Assembly (NCBI GenBank): GCA_000247545.1
Contig: CP003316.1
Location: forward strand, 1,583,233-1,647,232
Length of the DNA stretch: 64,000 bases
Source: Pyrobaculum oguniense TE7
Lineage (GTDB): Archaea; Thermoproteota; Thermoprotei; Thermoproteales; Thermoproteaceae
Reading direction: 5' to 3'
Position 1 is the stretch's first letter; every line of letters starts with the position of its first letter. The notes beneath the pieces are model-generated. The model had not been told where the DNA came from, did no database searches, and saw only the letters and a list, made by a program, of their open reading frames with translations. The position numbers were made by a program, and so were the translations under genes. Below, in pieces: positions 1 to 8,969 of this stretch.

Positions 1-1841
1 CTCATCTCGTCTCCTACCACCACGTACCCCCTCACTGCGCCGTCAACCACGACGAAGGCAACCGTATATCCCTCGGCCTTGTGGCGCTCCGCCTCGCGCC
101 GGAGCTCCTCGGGGATCGCGGCCCCCATGCCCTCCACCAGCTTCTCGTTGCCCACGCCCACCACCGCTCCGTTCACCCTAGCGTATACTCCTTGGCCGGG
201 GAAGGTCTCGTACATCTCGGGCTCGGCCAGCGGCAACCCTTTCTCGGCGGCGAGCTTTACCACGGCGACTCCGATGGGGTGGGCAGATTTAGCCTCAGCT
301 GACGCCGCGAGCGACAGCGCTAACTCGTCCCCCACGTATTTAATCACCTTCGGCGCGCCTGCAGTGAGCGTGCCCGTCTTGTCGAAAACCACGTATTTAG
401 CCTTCAAGGCCTTCTCTAAGGCCTCGGCGTTTTTGATTAAAAGCCCCTTCTCCGCGGCTCTCCCAACGCCCACAACCACCGCCAGCGGCGTGGCTAAGCC
501 CAAGGCGCATGGACAAGCAACCACTAGGACGGCAACTGCAAATAAAAGCGCTTGCCAAGCCGGGGCGCCTAAGAGGAGCCACCCGGCGAATGTAGCAGAG
601 GCCACAGCTATGACGGCCCAAGTGAAGGCTCCGGACACCCGATCCACAAGTCTCTGGATTGGCAACCTCGCGTTTTGGGCCTGCCTCACCAGCCTCACCA
701 CCTCTGCCAGGTACGTGGCGTTGCCCGATCTGGTGGCCCTCACCAAAAGCCTCCCCCCGACCAGCGTTGTTCCCGCCAGCACTAAGTCGCCGGGCCTCTT
801 CTCGACGGGCATGGGCTCTCCGGTGAAGGCGGATTCGTCCACCGCCCCTACCCCGTCGTCTACATAGCCGTCCACGGGCACCTTCTCCCCCTCTCTCACC
901 TCCACTACTTCGCCGGGCCTTACATTCGAGGCGTCTACCTCGACCCAGCCCTCGCCTCTCCTTACCCTGGCCTTAGGAGGCTGTAGCTGGGCCAGCTTCC
1001 TCACGGCGTCTCCCGTGCGTAGCTTCATTAAGCTCTCCGCATACCTCCCCGCTAGCACAAAGGTAATAACCAAGGCGGAGGTCTCGAAAAACGTATACCC
1101 TCCGGTAAAGGCCGCGTAGGTGCTGTATAGAAACGCGCTCAGGGTGCCCAACGTGACGAGGGTATCCATATTGGCGGTCTTGTTTCTAAACGCGCGGAAA
1201 GCGCCTGAGATAAACCTCCAACCAGAGTAGAACTGGACAACCGCCGCCAACACGGCCTGGGCCAGCGGCGGGATCAGCTCTACGCCAAACATCATCGGCA
1301 CTAACAAGATCGATATCGTAACAGCTGGTATAAGCCTACGTTTAATATCCCTCGCCTCGAGCTCTGCGGCGCGCTTATCAATATCTACCTCAACACCTCC
1401 TTTTCTAAGATCCTTAACCTTGTACCCAGCCTCTTCCAGCCGCCTTACGACGTCCTCTACGTTTATTTCCAGAGGGTTGTACTCGACGTAGACGACGCCC
1501 GTGGCCGGATTCGCCTTCGCGTAGAAGACCCCCCAGCCCATCGCCCTCCTCTCCACCACATCGGCCTCCTCAGGGCGGAATTCAGCGGCGATATAGGCCG
1601 ACTCCCTATACACGTCGTAGCCGACGCGCCTCACCGCCTTAAGCAACTCGGCGTAGTCCAGGACGTCCGGGTCTACTATCAGCTTCGCCTCGTTGCTGGC
1701 GAGAGAGGCCTCTGCCCACTTCACGCCGGGAGTTGAGAGGAGAGCCCTTTGCACTGTGAGAGAACAAGTGGCGCAGTGCATACCCAAAATCTTCAACACC
1801 GTCTCGCGCCCCCTCACTCTCAGCCCTATTGAAACTTCCAT
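1..1841 (-). CDS. copA: Copper-transporting P1B-type ATPase (CopA), C-terminal part outside window
   Basis: Exports Cu+ across the cytoplasmic membrane using ATP. The translated reverse strand shows an N-terminal heavy-metal-associated domain with GMHCATC (Cys23, Cys26), a second weaker HMA-like segment to about residue 135, then membrane helices, the actuator motif TGEP, the membrane metal site CPC and the phosphorylation motif DKTGT with Asp487. The reading frame runs off the window edge, so the ATP-binding part and final helices are not seen. The ATG at 1841 is chosen because the HMA domain starts right after it, and AT-rich TATA-like sequence lies 20-27 nt upstream. CPC plus CxxC indicates monovalent copper or silver. 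The neighbouring thiol and Met-rich genes fit copper handling. Confidence 0.95.
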   Translation of the reverse strand, partial: MEVSIGLRVRGRETVLKILGMHCATCSLTVQRALLSTPGVKWAEASLASNEAKLIVDPDVLDYAELLKAVRRVGYDVYRESAYIAAEFRPEEADVVERRAMGWGVFYAKANPATGVVYVEYNPLEINVEDVVRRLEEAGYKVKDLRKGGVEVDIDKRAAELEARDIKRRLIPAVTISILLVPMMFGVELIPPLAQAVLAAVVQFYSGWRFISGAFRAFRNKTANMDTLVTLGTLSAFLYSTYAAFTGGYTFFETSALVITFVLAGRYAESLMKLRTGDAVRKLAQLQPPKARVRRGEGWVEVDASNVRPGEVVEVREGEKVPVDGYVDDGVGAVDESAFTGEPMPVEKRPGDLVLAGTTLVGGRLLVRATRSGNATYLAEVVRLVRQAQNARLPIQRLVDRVSGAFTWAVIAVASATFAGWLLLGAPAWQALLFAVAVLVVACPCALGLATPLAVVVGVGRAAEKGLLIKNAEALEKALKAKYVVFDKTGTLTAGAPKVIKYVGDELALSLAASAEAKSAHPIGVAVVKLAAEKGLPLAEPEMYETFPGQGVYARVNGAVVGVGNEKLVEGMGAAIPEELRREAERHKAEGYTVAFVVVDGAVRGYVVVGDEM

Positions 1842-1930
1842 GGATATGTAGACGATCTTATACTATATATTCTTATACTGAAAAATCGCATTGGCCCCGG
1901 TTTCACCTTGCCGAAAATCTGGGTTTGCCC

Positions 1931-2968
1931 TTATGCATACAGCATGACCAGAGCTCCGGCTATTAGAACCAAGATGACGTATGTGCGGAATTTGCGAAAT
2001 ACCCCCAACGAGGCCCCTATTAGGGATATTAATAACATATAGGTAACCCCGAAGAATAGAAATATTAAAAACCTCTCCATTGGGGTTGTAAAAAGAGCCA
2101 TCGATAAAACGCCGGCAATACCGAATAAGGGAAGGAAGCAAGGAAGTGATATAAAAGGCATAAAAACGCCCACTAAGACGTCTGACCCCCTGGCAACTTT
2201 GTGGAAGAAGGTCTGAACTCTCCAAAAAAGCCTCTTGACCCCTATGATATACATTGTGCCTAATGTTGTAATTAAAATTGCTGAGAGATTTTTGTCCAAA
2301 TAAATTGGCAATCCGAATAAAGCCAACGTTGCTGACCAAACGGCGTAACCCGGTATACCACCGCCGATGAAGTAAATAAGTTTTTTCCTCGTTGTTGCCA
2401 GCGCCAGGGGCAAGACGATACACGGCGATATTGCGGACGCCGCGCCGAGACCAACGGCGAATAGGATGGCCGCGATTAGGGAGAAGCCAGGTGCAGGCCC
2501 GCTCACCTTTTCCAACGACTTATTAATGGAGATGTCCAGAAACTGGATAAACTTATCGGGGGGCAAAGCGCCGAGGAGGTACCCCCTGATGTATTTCCTC
2601 CCCGACGCCTCTTCTAAAACGACAACTGCGGGCGTGGCGATAATCGGGACGCGGGCGTAATCATTAATCTCAACGAGCCGCGTCTGCCAATTATCCGAAG
2701 CCTTAAATGTGCCATTTATATACGTTAACGATCCCCCTTCTACAACTAAGACATACTCCGCATATCCCTCTATATAGTTAACAAGCCGTACATCTTGCTT
2801 TACAAATTTCATTTTCGAAAGCAGAGACTGCGCTTGTGGATCTGAAAAGACATGTTTTTCCATATACTCACAACCTAGACAACCTGGTTGCCAGAAATAA
2901 ACAACCGTGATGTTGCCCGCTTTAAGTATCAGAGACAGTAGGAATATCGCTAGGAGTATACGCGCCAT
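1931..2968 (-). CDS. Thioredoxin-like domain fused to DsbD/CcdA-type membrane thiol transporter
   Basis: A 345-residue membrane protein that probably carries reducing equivalents across the membrane. An N-terminal hydrophobic segment (residues 1-16) is followed by a thioredoxin-like domain with C30-L-G-C33. About six to eight membrane helices follow from residue 160, with two Pro-Cys motifs (SPC and LPC) in separate helices, as in the DsbD/CcdA core where paired membrane cysteines carry the electrons. The domain order (external Trx first, then membrane core) differs from classical DsbD. The start overlaps the 3' end of the upstream DUF411 gene by 19 nt, so the two are co-transcribed and likely act together on an exported cysteine or metal site. 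Function is inferred from the motifs. Confidence 0.8.
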   Translation of the reverse strand: MARILLAIFLLSLILKAGNITVVYFWQPGCLGCEYMEKHVFSDPQAQSLLSKMKFVKQDVRLVNYIEGYAEYVLVVEGGSLTYINGTFKASDNWQTRLVEINDYARVPIIATPAVVVLEEASGRKYIRGYLLGALPPDKFIQFLDISINKSLEKVSGPAPGFSLIAAILFAVGLGAASAISPCIVLPLALATTRKKLIYFIGGGIPGYAVWSATLALFGLPIYLDKNLSAILITTLGTMYIIGVKRLFWRVQTFFHKVARGSDVLVGVFMPFISLPCFLPLFGIAGVLSMALFTTPMERFLIFLFFGVTYMLLISLIGASLGVFRKFRTYVILVLIAGALVMLYA

Positions 2969-3459
2969 ATAGTCCCGTTTTTAAAAACTATGTAATACCC
3001 CGGGCCTTCCCACGTGTTGGGATTTGTCTCTCTATGGGGCAAAGCGAGCCCTTTCACATCTTCTCCAAAACCGCCGTTGACAAACACGGCGACGGCCGAT
3101 ATGGGAACGTGGCCCTCGATATACTTGCCTCCAATGACAATTGTGTGACATGACTGCAAGCTCTCTGGAATACCCATATCTCTTTTTAGCGTTAAAAACT
3201 CATCTGGGGACACAGCCTTTATCACAACGTCTAAAAGAGATTTTAATTTTGGCAAATAAGTATCACAACAACTACACGGCGGAGAGTAGTAAAAGAGCGC
3301 CTTTGTTGCAGTGTAATTGGCAACGCCGCCTTTAATGCCAATTAGTTCCAGCGCCGAGATCGCCACTACGACGGCCAAGATTGCTATTACAACAGTGGCG
3401 ACAAGAAAGACGTATTTACGGTACCCGGCTTTTTTTACACGATATCTTCTTTGAGCCAT
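2950..3459 (-). CDS. Membrane-anchored DUF411 family metal-binding protein
   Basis: A 169-residue protein with one N-terminal membrane anchor (residues 17-40) and a DUF411 domain. The family signature is clear: a Cys cluster PCSCC (Cys62, Cys64, Cys65), then GIPESLQSCHT (Cys104, His105), then EGHVP (His117). DUF411 proteins often occur beside copper resistance genes and are thought to bind metal through these residues. The domain would face outward. It shares an operon with the Trx-DsbD fusion (19-nt overlap), which could keep its cysteines reduced. The ATG at 3459 has a TATA-like box about 29 nt upstream. The family call is firm; the metal is inferred. Confidence 0.8.
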   Translation of the reverse strand: MAQRRYRVKKAGYRKYVFLVATVVIAILAVVVAISALELIGIKGGVANYTATKALFYYSPPCSCCDTYLPKLKSLLDVVIKAVSPDEFLTLKRDMGIPESLQSCHTIVIGGKYIEGHVPISAVAVFVNGGFGEDVKGLALPHRETNPNTWEGPGYYIVFKNGTIWRVYS

Positions 3460-3572
3460 ATGTTGTAAGAAAACCCCGTAATATCTAAATTATGTGAAAT
3501 CTCTGTTTCAACATGTTGAAACCCTTACCTAAGGGCATTTTCAGAGAGCGTTTATATTATAGCTGGTAATTT

Positions 3573-3812
3573 ATGCCTATGAGAACTCCAATGCTGTTAG
3601 TGGGAATAATGCTTGGGCTGACTATATTTGCATACGCCCAGTGTCCAATGTGCGGCGGGTGGTGGGGCGGATGGTGGGGGCCTATGGGCTGGTGGGGCTT
3701 ACTTTGGATGATCTTTGGCTTTGTGCTATTCGGCTTGTTTTTATTGTTTATAATTCTGGCGGTGTATTGGCTGTATAGACAGCTCTTCAAGGGGTCTCAG
3801 CCTCACCACTAA
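3573..3812 (+). CDS. Small Trp/Gly-rich membrane protein with CPMC motif
   Basis: A 79-residue protein: an N-terminal hydrophobic signal or helix ending in AYAQ, then CPMCGG, a stretch alternating Gly and Trp, and a C-terminal helix ending in a basic tail. I do not recognise a named family. CPMC beside a hydrophobic helix suggests a metal or redox site at the outer membrane face. A TATA box (TTTATATTAT, 3548-3557) gives two possible leaderless starts, 3573 and 3579; the second matches the usual spacing here slightly better. The 3' end overlaps the convergent gene 3741-4205 by 72 nt. The Met/Gly/Trp-rich style matches the gene at 4308. Confidence 0.55.
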   Translation: MPMRTPMLLVGIMLGLTIFAYAQCPMCGGWWGGWWGPMGWWGLLWMIFGFVLFGLFLLFIILAVYWLYRQLFKGSQPHH

Positions 3813-4205
3813 CCTACCAGCTTTTTTATCTAAAATCACTAGGTTTTTCTCCGCCAACCTCTGGGCCGCTCTCCAAGCCCTCAGCTTTCTTATACCCAGC
3901 TCTTTAGCCACCTCTGAAAGTTGGGCCTCACCCCCCTTTTCATACACCTTTATGTAAATAGACCGCTCGGGCTCTCTCAGCAAGTTGGCAATTATAAAGT
4001 GCAATCCCTGGGGTTGCGTCTTGACAGGTTTAAATCCGTAGAGGAAAAATATGTGTAACACAGCAACCGTAAGAAGAGTCAGAAGGGTAAATACAGGCAA
4101 CATAGGCGATGGAAATGGGCAGAATGGGCACATGACCTTGACATGGACATAATCTAGTAAAAACGCTGTGATAACCGCAAGAGCTATTAAAACGGCGAGT
4201 CTCAC
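3741..4205 (-). CDS. Membrane-anchored winged-helix protein with CPFC motif
   Basis: A 154-residue protein with two N-terminal membrane helices separated by a short loop. C26-P-F-C29 sits just after the first helix. The C-terminal half (about 75-140) has a winged-helix pattern in which LSEVAKELGIRKLRAWRAAQ is the likely recognition region. This arrangement suggests a transmembrane sensor that reads metal or redox state through CPFC and acts on DNA in the cytoplasm. It starts with GTG at 4205, 25 nt from a TATA-like TTTTAAT, so it is leaderless. It is divergent from the Met-rich gene at 4308, which is a plausible target. The regulatory role is inferred. Confidence 0.6.
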   Translation of the reverse strand: MRLAVLIALAVITAFLLDYVHVKVMCPFCPFPSPMLPVFTLLTLLTVAVLHIFFLYGFKPVKTQPQGLHFIIANLLREPERSIYIKVYEKGGEAQLSEVAKELGIRKLRAWRAAQRLAEKNLVILDKKAGRLVVRLRPLEELSIQPIHRQNYKQ

Positions 4206-4277
4206 AGAAGTGAAACAATGTCTATTAAAAGAGTTTATGTCTTAATGAGCCAGTTCCGCCTGGGAGTTTCGCGACAG

Positions 4278-4285
4278 GTATATAC
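4278..4285 (+). promoter_or_regulatory. TATA box deciding the start at 4308
   Basis: GTATATAC lies about 27 nt upstream of the ATG at 4308. This is the spacing seen before most genes here, so transcription should start at or next to that ATG. It argues against the upstream ATG at 4218, which would lie before the promoter. Confidence 0.6.
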
Positions 4286-4307
4286 GCTTGTTAATTCAAA
4301 TAGGGTC

Positions 4308-5021
4308 ATGGAAAACAAAAATACAATACTAAAGGTGGCAGTAACAACAAGTGTGGTAGCCACTATATTAGCTATCGTCGCAACCGCACAAGCGATGTGG
4401 GGAGGCCCCATTTACGGCTGGACAATGGGTAATAGCTGGGGAGGCATGATGGGAGGACCGGCAGGCGGTATGCCAATGGGAGGTATGATGGGATCGGGAA
4501 TGGGTAATTATCCAGCTAGCTGGAGAGGCGAGGCTGGCTGGCGGGGCGGCATGCCGATGGGCGTGATGGGCGGTTGCCCAATGATGGGCTGGTGGGGTGG
4601 CGCGGCATACATAAATGACAGTAATATAAGAGAATATGTAAAACAAAGTACCGGGTACGATGTAATTTCTATAGAGAAGTATAGTAATGGCTACTACGTA
4701 ATTGTCGGCGTCGGCGGAAGGCCTCAATACGAGATCCTAGTATTCCCCAACGGCTTCATACACCCAGAGCCGCAATCCATGATGTGGCACGGGGCTCCGA
4801 TGAGGATTTCAGAAGCAGAGGCCAGATCTATAGCCGAGAAGTGGCTGGCTCAGTACTTCCCAGGCGCTGAGATTGAAGAGGCGTATGTGTTTCCCGGCTA
4901 CTACACCTTCCACTTTAAAATAGGCAGTGATATGCAGATGCTTAGCGTCAACGGCTACAACGGCGCCGTTTGGTTCCACAGCTGGCACGGCAAATACTTA
5001 GGCGAAGTTTCAGAACATTAA
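4308..5021 (+). CDS. Secreted Met/Gly-rich protein with PepSY-like C-terminal region
   Basis: A 237-residue protein with an N-terminal signal or anchor helix (about residues 8-28). Residues 30-100 are rich in Met, Gly and Trp with repeated GGMPMG and GGMMG motifs, typical of exported copper-binding proteins. The C-terminal region (about 105-230) contains two segments resembling PepSY repeats (the ISEAEARSIAEKWL type). A longer frame opens at 4218, but the promoter at 4278-4285 supports 4308. Together with CopA, DUF411 and the CPMC protein this suggests extracytoplasmic copper binding. The Met-rich region is seen directly; the PepSY assignment is by pattern. Confidence 0.6.
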   Translation: MENKNTILKVAVTTSVVATILAIVATAQAMWGGPIYGWTMGNSWGGMMGGPAGGMPMGGMMGSGMGNYPASWRGEAGWRGGMPMGVMGGCPMMGWWGGAAYINDSNIREYVKQSTGYDVISIEKYSNGYYVIVGVGGRPQYEILVFPNGFIHPEPQSMMWHGAPMRISEAEARSIAEKWLAQYFPGAEIEEAYVFPGYYTFHFKIGSDMQMLSVNGYNGAVWFHSWHGKYLGEVSEH

Positions 5022-5421
5022 ATATTTTTTATAGAGTTTTAAATCTTGTCTATAAAAAGCCATAATCTTTGTTAAATGGAGAATAATCCAGCGAAGGCAC
5101 ATTTTTGGGCTATGCGTACTATTTCTGTTCGCCAGAAGAATTCCGATATAACATACGGGAAACGTCACGGTTGCTCTCCGACTTAAGTTTGGGTATTTTA
5201 TGATTGGCAAGCGGGGGCTTAGTGAAAGGGCTTTCCAACAAAGATGCAAAGTTTTCTGTGGCGCAATAGGGCGTTTTTAAGAAACGCTGTTAAATGAGCT
5301 TCTAGGCTTGTGTTTTATAGGGGTGGCAGACGTGGGGGCAGGGCTTCACTCTGTAGAGGCAACTCCACCTCCGTCGGCGAGGGGCTTATCTAAGCTTTTA
5401 GTTCATAACGTGTAGTATACT
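5022..5421 (+). other. Intergenic region with possible structured element
   Basis: No convincing gene. A T-rich stretch just after the Met-rich gene (5026-5033) could end its transcript. Around 5320-5370 the sequence is GC-rich and can fold: GTGGGG pairs with CTCCAC around an inner CAGGG/CTCTG stem. A TATA-like TTTTATAG lies at 5313-5320. This could be a small RNA, but no C/D box motifs were found. The trxB promoter box (TTTTAG) lies at about 5396. Confidence 0.25.
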
Positions 5422-6408
5422 GTGAAGCTCTTTGTTAGGAGAATTACCTTATCTGAAGATGTTGTTGAGAAACTTGGCAGGTTTTTAGATACAGTCGTGG
5501 TGGGGGGCGGCCCCGCGGGGCTAGCCGCCGCTATGTACGCAACGCGTTTTGGCCTAAGCACGCTTGTCATAACGCAAGAAGTTGGCGGCCAGTTAACAAA
5601 GGCTGGGCTAATAGAGGACTACATGGGTTTTCAAAGCATTCAAGGCCCTGAGTTGGCTAAGGTGTTTGAAGACCATGTCAGGAAATACGGCGTTCCAATA
5701 CTACTGGACGTAGTTGAGGACATACGCCGAGAGGACACCAGCTTTGTGGTGAGGACTAGAGATAGCGGAGATTTCCGGAGCGCCACTGTGATTATCGCCG
5801 TGGGGGAGCGCAGGAGGAGGCTAGGCGTTCCGGGCGAGGAGATGTTCAACGCAAAGGGCGTCAGCTACTGCGCGCCTTGCGACGCGCCCCTCTTCAGAGG
5901 CAAGGTCGTGGCGGTTGTTGGAGGCGGCGACGCGGCCGCCCAAGCCGCCCTGCTGCTCACCGAGTACGCCTCCAAGATATACCTGATACACAGGAGGGAT
6001 AAGCTTAGGGCCCAGCCGCACTACCAGAAGCTCCTAAGGCATAGGAAGATTGAAATCTTGTGGAACACCATCGTTAAGGAGCTGAGGGGCGACAATGCAC
6101 TGAGGGAGGCCGTGATAGAAGACGCCAAGACCGGCGAGAAAAGGGTTTTGCAAATAGACGGCATCTTAGTCGAGATAGGCGCGGAGCCCCCCGCGGAGTT
6201 CTTCAAGAAGATAGGCTTGGAGACGACGGAAGACGGATACGTCAAAGTGAACGAGGCCATGGAGACCAACATACCCGGCCTATACGCCGCTGGGGACTGC
6301 ACCTCCGCCATGCCGAGAGGGTTTAAGCAGATCCAGATTGCGGCCGCCCACGGCGCTATCGCCGCTTACTCCGCCTACAACTACATCCTGAAGTTACGAA
6401 GCGCTTAG
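5422..6408 (+). CDS. trxB: Thioredoxin reductase (FAD, NAD(P)H-dependent)
   Basis: Reduces thioredoxin-like proteins with NAD(P)H. The 328 residues show the FAD-binding GGGPAGLAAAMYA near residue 28, the redox-active C150-A-P-C153 within GVSYCAPCDAP, the nucleotide-binding GGGDAAAQAA near residue 170, and the C-terminal FAD motif GLYAAGDC. The length is typical. The GTG start at 5422 lies 26 nt from TTTTAGTT, consistent with a leaderless transcript. The N-terminal extension of about 20 residues before the FAD motif is longer than in bacterial TrxB. It could supply electrons to the membrane thiol system upstream. Confidence 0.93.
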   Translation: MKLFVRRITLSEDVVEKLGRFLDTVVVGGGPAGLAAAMYATRFGLSTLVITQEVGGQLTKAGLIEDYMGFQSIQGPELAKVFEDHVRKYGVPILLDVVEDIRREDTSFVVRTRDSGDFRSATVIIAVGERRRRLGVPGEEMFNAKGVSYCAPCDAPLFRGKVVAVVGGGDAAAQAALLLTEYASKIYLIHRRDKLRAQPHYQKLLRHRKIEILWNTIVKELRGDNALREAVIEDAKTGEKRVLQIDGILVEIGAEPPAEFFKKIGLETTEDGYVKVNEAMETNIPGLYAAGDCTSAMPRGFKQIQIAAAHGAIAAYSAYNYILKLRSA

Positions 6409-7718
6409 CCGCGCCGGCTCTTCATCTTGAAGCCGGGCGTAGTTAAATTCACGGGGTTGAGAATATCCTCAATCTCGGCGTCGCTCAGCCCCGCCTCTTT
6501 TAACACCTCTCTCAGAGGCCTCCCCGCCAGCTCCCTGGCCTTATCGTACCCAATTATAGGCGCCAGTAGGGTTATCAACGCGGCGGATCTCTCGGCGTAG
6601 TTCCTCATAACGTCCACGTTGGGTCTCATATCTAAAATCGCCAGCTCTGCCACCTTGCCCGCCGCCTCGGCTAACAGCTCCACCTCCCTCATAGTAGCCC
6701 AGCCTATGACAGGTATTCCCATCGCCAGCTCGAACTCCCCAAGCGACGCGGCCCACTTCACGGCCTCGTCTAGGCCCAGCACGTACGCGGCGGCTTGCAT
6801 CGCGGCCTCAAGCGTGACCGGGTTGACCTTGCCCGGCATGGCGCTGGATCCGGGCACATCGGCTTGCGACGGCAGATCTATCTCCCCGAGCCCCGTGTAG
6901 GGCCCGGAGAACATAAGCCTTAGGTCTTGACAAAGCCGTTGCATGTCCACGGCCAACGCCCTCAAGCCGCCGGAGAAGAGGAGGAGGTCGGTGAGGAGCC
7001 TCATCCCGGTGAATGGGTTGCCCCGCTTGATCCCAAGCCCGGTCTCGGCGTTTATGATCTCCACGACTTTCTGCCCAAAAAGCGGGTGGGCGTTGACACC
7101 TGTCCCCACGGCGGTTCCGCCTATGGGCACCTCCCTCAAGAACTCCGTCAACGCCTCCAACGCCTTGAGATCCCTGGCAAAGGCGTCGCGATAACCGTAT
7201 AGCTCCTGCCCCAGAGTGACGGGCAGCGCGTCTCTGAGGTGGGTTCTCCCCGCCTTAACCACCGCCTTGAACTCGTCGGCTTTGGCTTCCAGAAGCTCCA
7301 CGAGTTTAACCAGCGCGGGCTTAAGCCTATCCCTCCACGCCTTGATTACCGCGATCCTTATGGCGGTCGGCACCACGTCGTTTGACGACTGGCCTAGGTT
7401 CACGTCGTCGTTTGGGTGGAGAGATATGCCGAATTTCTCCAAAGCCCTATGCGCAATTACCTCGTTTACGTTCATGTTAAGCCCCGTGCCGGAGCCCGTC
7501 TGGAACACATCGACCACGATGCGCCCGTCGTGTACCCCCTCCACGAGCTCCCTCGCCACGTAGATAATCACATTCGCCTTCTCCCAGCTCAACAAGCCAA
7601 ATTCGGCGTTTGCCCTCGCCGCGGCTAATTTCACTACCCCCATTGCCCATACTATATCGCGCCGGAATCTCTCGCCGCTTTCTAAGAAGAGCCGTCTAGC
7701 TCTCGTTACGTAGCCCAT
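6405..7718 (-). CDS. fumC: Class II fumarate hydratase
   Basis: Interconverts fumarate and malate in the citric acid cycle. It carries the superfamily signatures: GSGTGLNMNVNEV, NLGQSSNDVVPTA, GRTHLRDALPVTLGQE and GSSAMPGKVNPV. At 437 residues it is close to family length. The ATG at 7718 is preferred over one at 7763: TATATT lies 24 nt upstream of 7718, and the extra residues would be unusual. Aspartase is a less likely alternative. Its 3' end overlaps the convergent trxB by 4 nt. Malate links it functionally to malate synthase in this window. Confidence 0.92.
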   Translation of the reverse strand: MGYVTRARRLFLESGERFRRDIVWAMGVVKLAAARANAEFGLLSWEKANVIIYVARELVEGVHDGRIVVDVFQTGSGTGLNMNVNEVIAHRALEKFGISLHPNDDVNLGQSSNDVVPTAIRIAVIKAWRDRLKPALVKLVELLEAKADEFKAVVKAGRTHLRDALPVTLGQELYGYRDAFARDLKALEALTEFLREVPIGGTAVGTGVNAHPLFGQKVVEIINAETGLGIKRGNPFTGMRLLTDLLLFSGGLRALAVDMQRLCQDLRLMFSGPYTGLGEIDLPSQADVPGSSAMPGKVNPVTLEAAMQAAAYVLGLDEAVKWAASLGEFELAMGIPVIGWATMREVELLAEAAGKVAELAILDMRPNVDVMRNYAERSAALITLLAPIIGYDKARELAGRPLREVLKEAGLSDAEIEDILNPVNLTTPGFKMKSRRG

Positions 7719-7844
7719 GTTGGTAACGTATGGACGAATATAGAAGCGAAGCAAAACGTGCAAAGGGAAACTGCTCTGCTAATAACCCACTGCACGTATA
7801 ACAACGTTGTGAATATTTAAAACATTCCGCCGAACCGTACCCGC

Positions 7845-7988
7845 ATGGCGATTGCCTCAGGGAGCCTGCCGGCGCCGGGGGTCTTAGCATTTATTTTACT
7901 TTGGGCAAACACCGCCTTGGACGGGAGTATAGGGGGCGCTGACATTGATGAGCGGAGTTATAGCATCCGTGCTGAGAATTCGTCCTAG
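7845..7988 (+). CDS. Possible small hydrophobic protein, 47 aa
   Basis: An ATG-initiated frame of 47 codons in the gap between fumC and vapC. It contains one hydrophobic segment (about residues 12-22). A TATA-like TTTAAAAC lies 26-29 nt upstream, so a leaderless transcript is possible. I recognise no family, and the frame could be chance. Confidence 0.2.
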   Translation: MAIASGSLPAPGVLAFILLWANTALDGSIGGADIDERSYSIRAENSS

Positions 7989-8045
7989 ACGGCGCGAAGA
8001 TCGCGCTCCCGCGCCGTCTGCTGTGGCGCTAAGTCGGCGTCGTCG

Positions 8046-8444
8046 CTAATTGCCGATCGCGTCTCTGGGCTCTAACCTCTTGACATCCGTTTTGTCGAAA
8101 TCCCTATCGAAGCTGACGATGGGGACGCCTAGTTTCTTGGCATAGTTATAGTGGAGGCCATCATCGAAGTCTAGGCCGACTCTTGTAGCGGCTCTCGCCG
8201 CCTCGATCTCGTCCCCCAAGTCGCTCTTCACGATCTCAAGCCCGCGCCAGGTAGCGATCTCGCTGAGGAAGATCTCCACGAGTTCCGGCTTAGCCAATAT
8301 GGCCGATACGCCATGCACAGCGAACTGCAAGACGTATCCCCTAACCTCTCCCGATTTGACCTTTTCCAAAAAGCGGTACGACTCAGCCCACCTCTGACGT
8401 CTGTAAAGCAACTCTAAGAAGACGTTGGCATCAATCAGGTACAT
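8046..8444 (-). CDS. vapC: VapC-type PIN-domain ribonuclease toxin
   Basis: A 132-residue PIN-domain protein: N-terminal MYLIDANVFLELL with the first catalytic Asp, a middle acidic residue region, and the C-terminal GLDFDDGLHYNYAKKLGVPIVSFDRDFD with paired acidic residues. These Mg2+-binding acids cleave RNA in VapC toxins. The ATG at 8444 lies inside the 3' end of the upstream antitoxin gene (14-nt overlap), the usual VapBC layout. Confidence in the fold is high; the RNA target is unknown. Confidence 0.9.
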   Translation of the reverse strand: MYLIDANVFLELLYRRQRWAESYRFLEKVKSGEVRGYVLQFAVHGVSAILAKPELVEIFLSEIATWRGLEIVKSDLGDEIEAARAATRVGLDFDDGLHYNYAKKLGVPIVSFDRDFDKTDVKRLEPRDAIGN

Positions 8445-8685
8445 CCCTCAGCGCCTCAGCCAGATCCTCGCCGCTCCACCTCCTCGGCGAGGAGAGGCCA
8501 AGACCCACGAGCCGATCTAGCCCCCCGGCGCTGGGCGGAGGACCGCCGAGCTCTCTCTCCAAGATCTCCACGACGGCCTTTGATAAAGCTCCCCGCCTCA
8601 GGCCGTACTTCTCCGCGGCGTACCTCCTAAGCCTTTCGGCCAGCCACCTGGGGACTTCCACTTTGATTACCTCTTTCTCACTCAT
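8431..8685 (-). CDS. vapB: VapB-type antitoxin
   Basis: An 84-residue antitoxin. The N-terminus (EVIKVEVPRWLAERLRRYA) fits a DNA-binding strand-helix of the ribbon-helix-helix type, followed by YGLRRGALSKAVVEILERE. The C-terminal tail is rich in Pro and Gly and would wrap the PIN domain of the downstream toxin. The ATG at 8685 is 26 nt from TATATT; a TTG at 8691 is also in frame but spaced worse. It probably represses its own promoter, as is known for the family. Confidence 0.8.
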   Translation of the reverse strand: MSEKEVIKVEVPRWLAERLRRYAAEKYGLRRGALSKAVVEILERELGGPPPSAGGLDRLVGLGLSSPRRWSGEDLAEALRDVPD

Positions 8686-8969
8686 GTACAAAAGATCTTT
8701 AGTCCAATATAAATCTTCTAAAAATCTTCTTAGGCACGCCTATGCGGTAGCTGGCGCTTATTAGCCAAATGGTCAATGCGCTGTTGATAAGGCGGCGTCT
8801 ACCTGTCGCGCTGGTGGGCTAGAATGGGGGCTAGTTCAGATAGCGAGCTGATCGACAAGCGCCGCATGTGAGGTAAGTGGTGGACGTAGAAATCACGCCG
8901 CCCCCAACGGGGTAGGCGTGCTACTCTCTCGTTTGGCGAGGAAAAACGCCCCTGCTGTGGTAGCGCCTA

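Noticed and set aside
79-867. Long plus-strand frame opposite copA
   Set aside because: It is the complement of the ATPase gene, which has clear HMA, CPC and DKTGT motifs; the plus-strand translation shows Ser/Ala/Pro bias and no family.
1863-2423. 186-codon minus-strand frame inside the Trx-DsbD gene
   Set aside because: Different frame of the same strand; the DsbD-like frame has the helices and Cys motifs.
4218-4307. Upstream ATG extending the Met-rich protein by 30 residues
   Set aside because: The TATA box at 4278-4285 lies after it, and the extension would precede the signal peptide.
5010-5249. 79-codon minus-strand frame after the Met-rich gene
   Set aside because: Low-complexity, no promoter, no family; lies in the spacer.
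8700-8969. Possible gene remnant between vapB and PaREP1
   Set aside because: Only short frames, no consistent protein-like segment on either strand.
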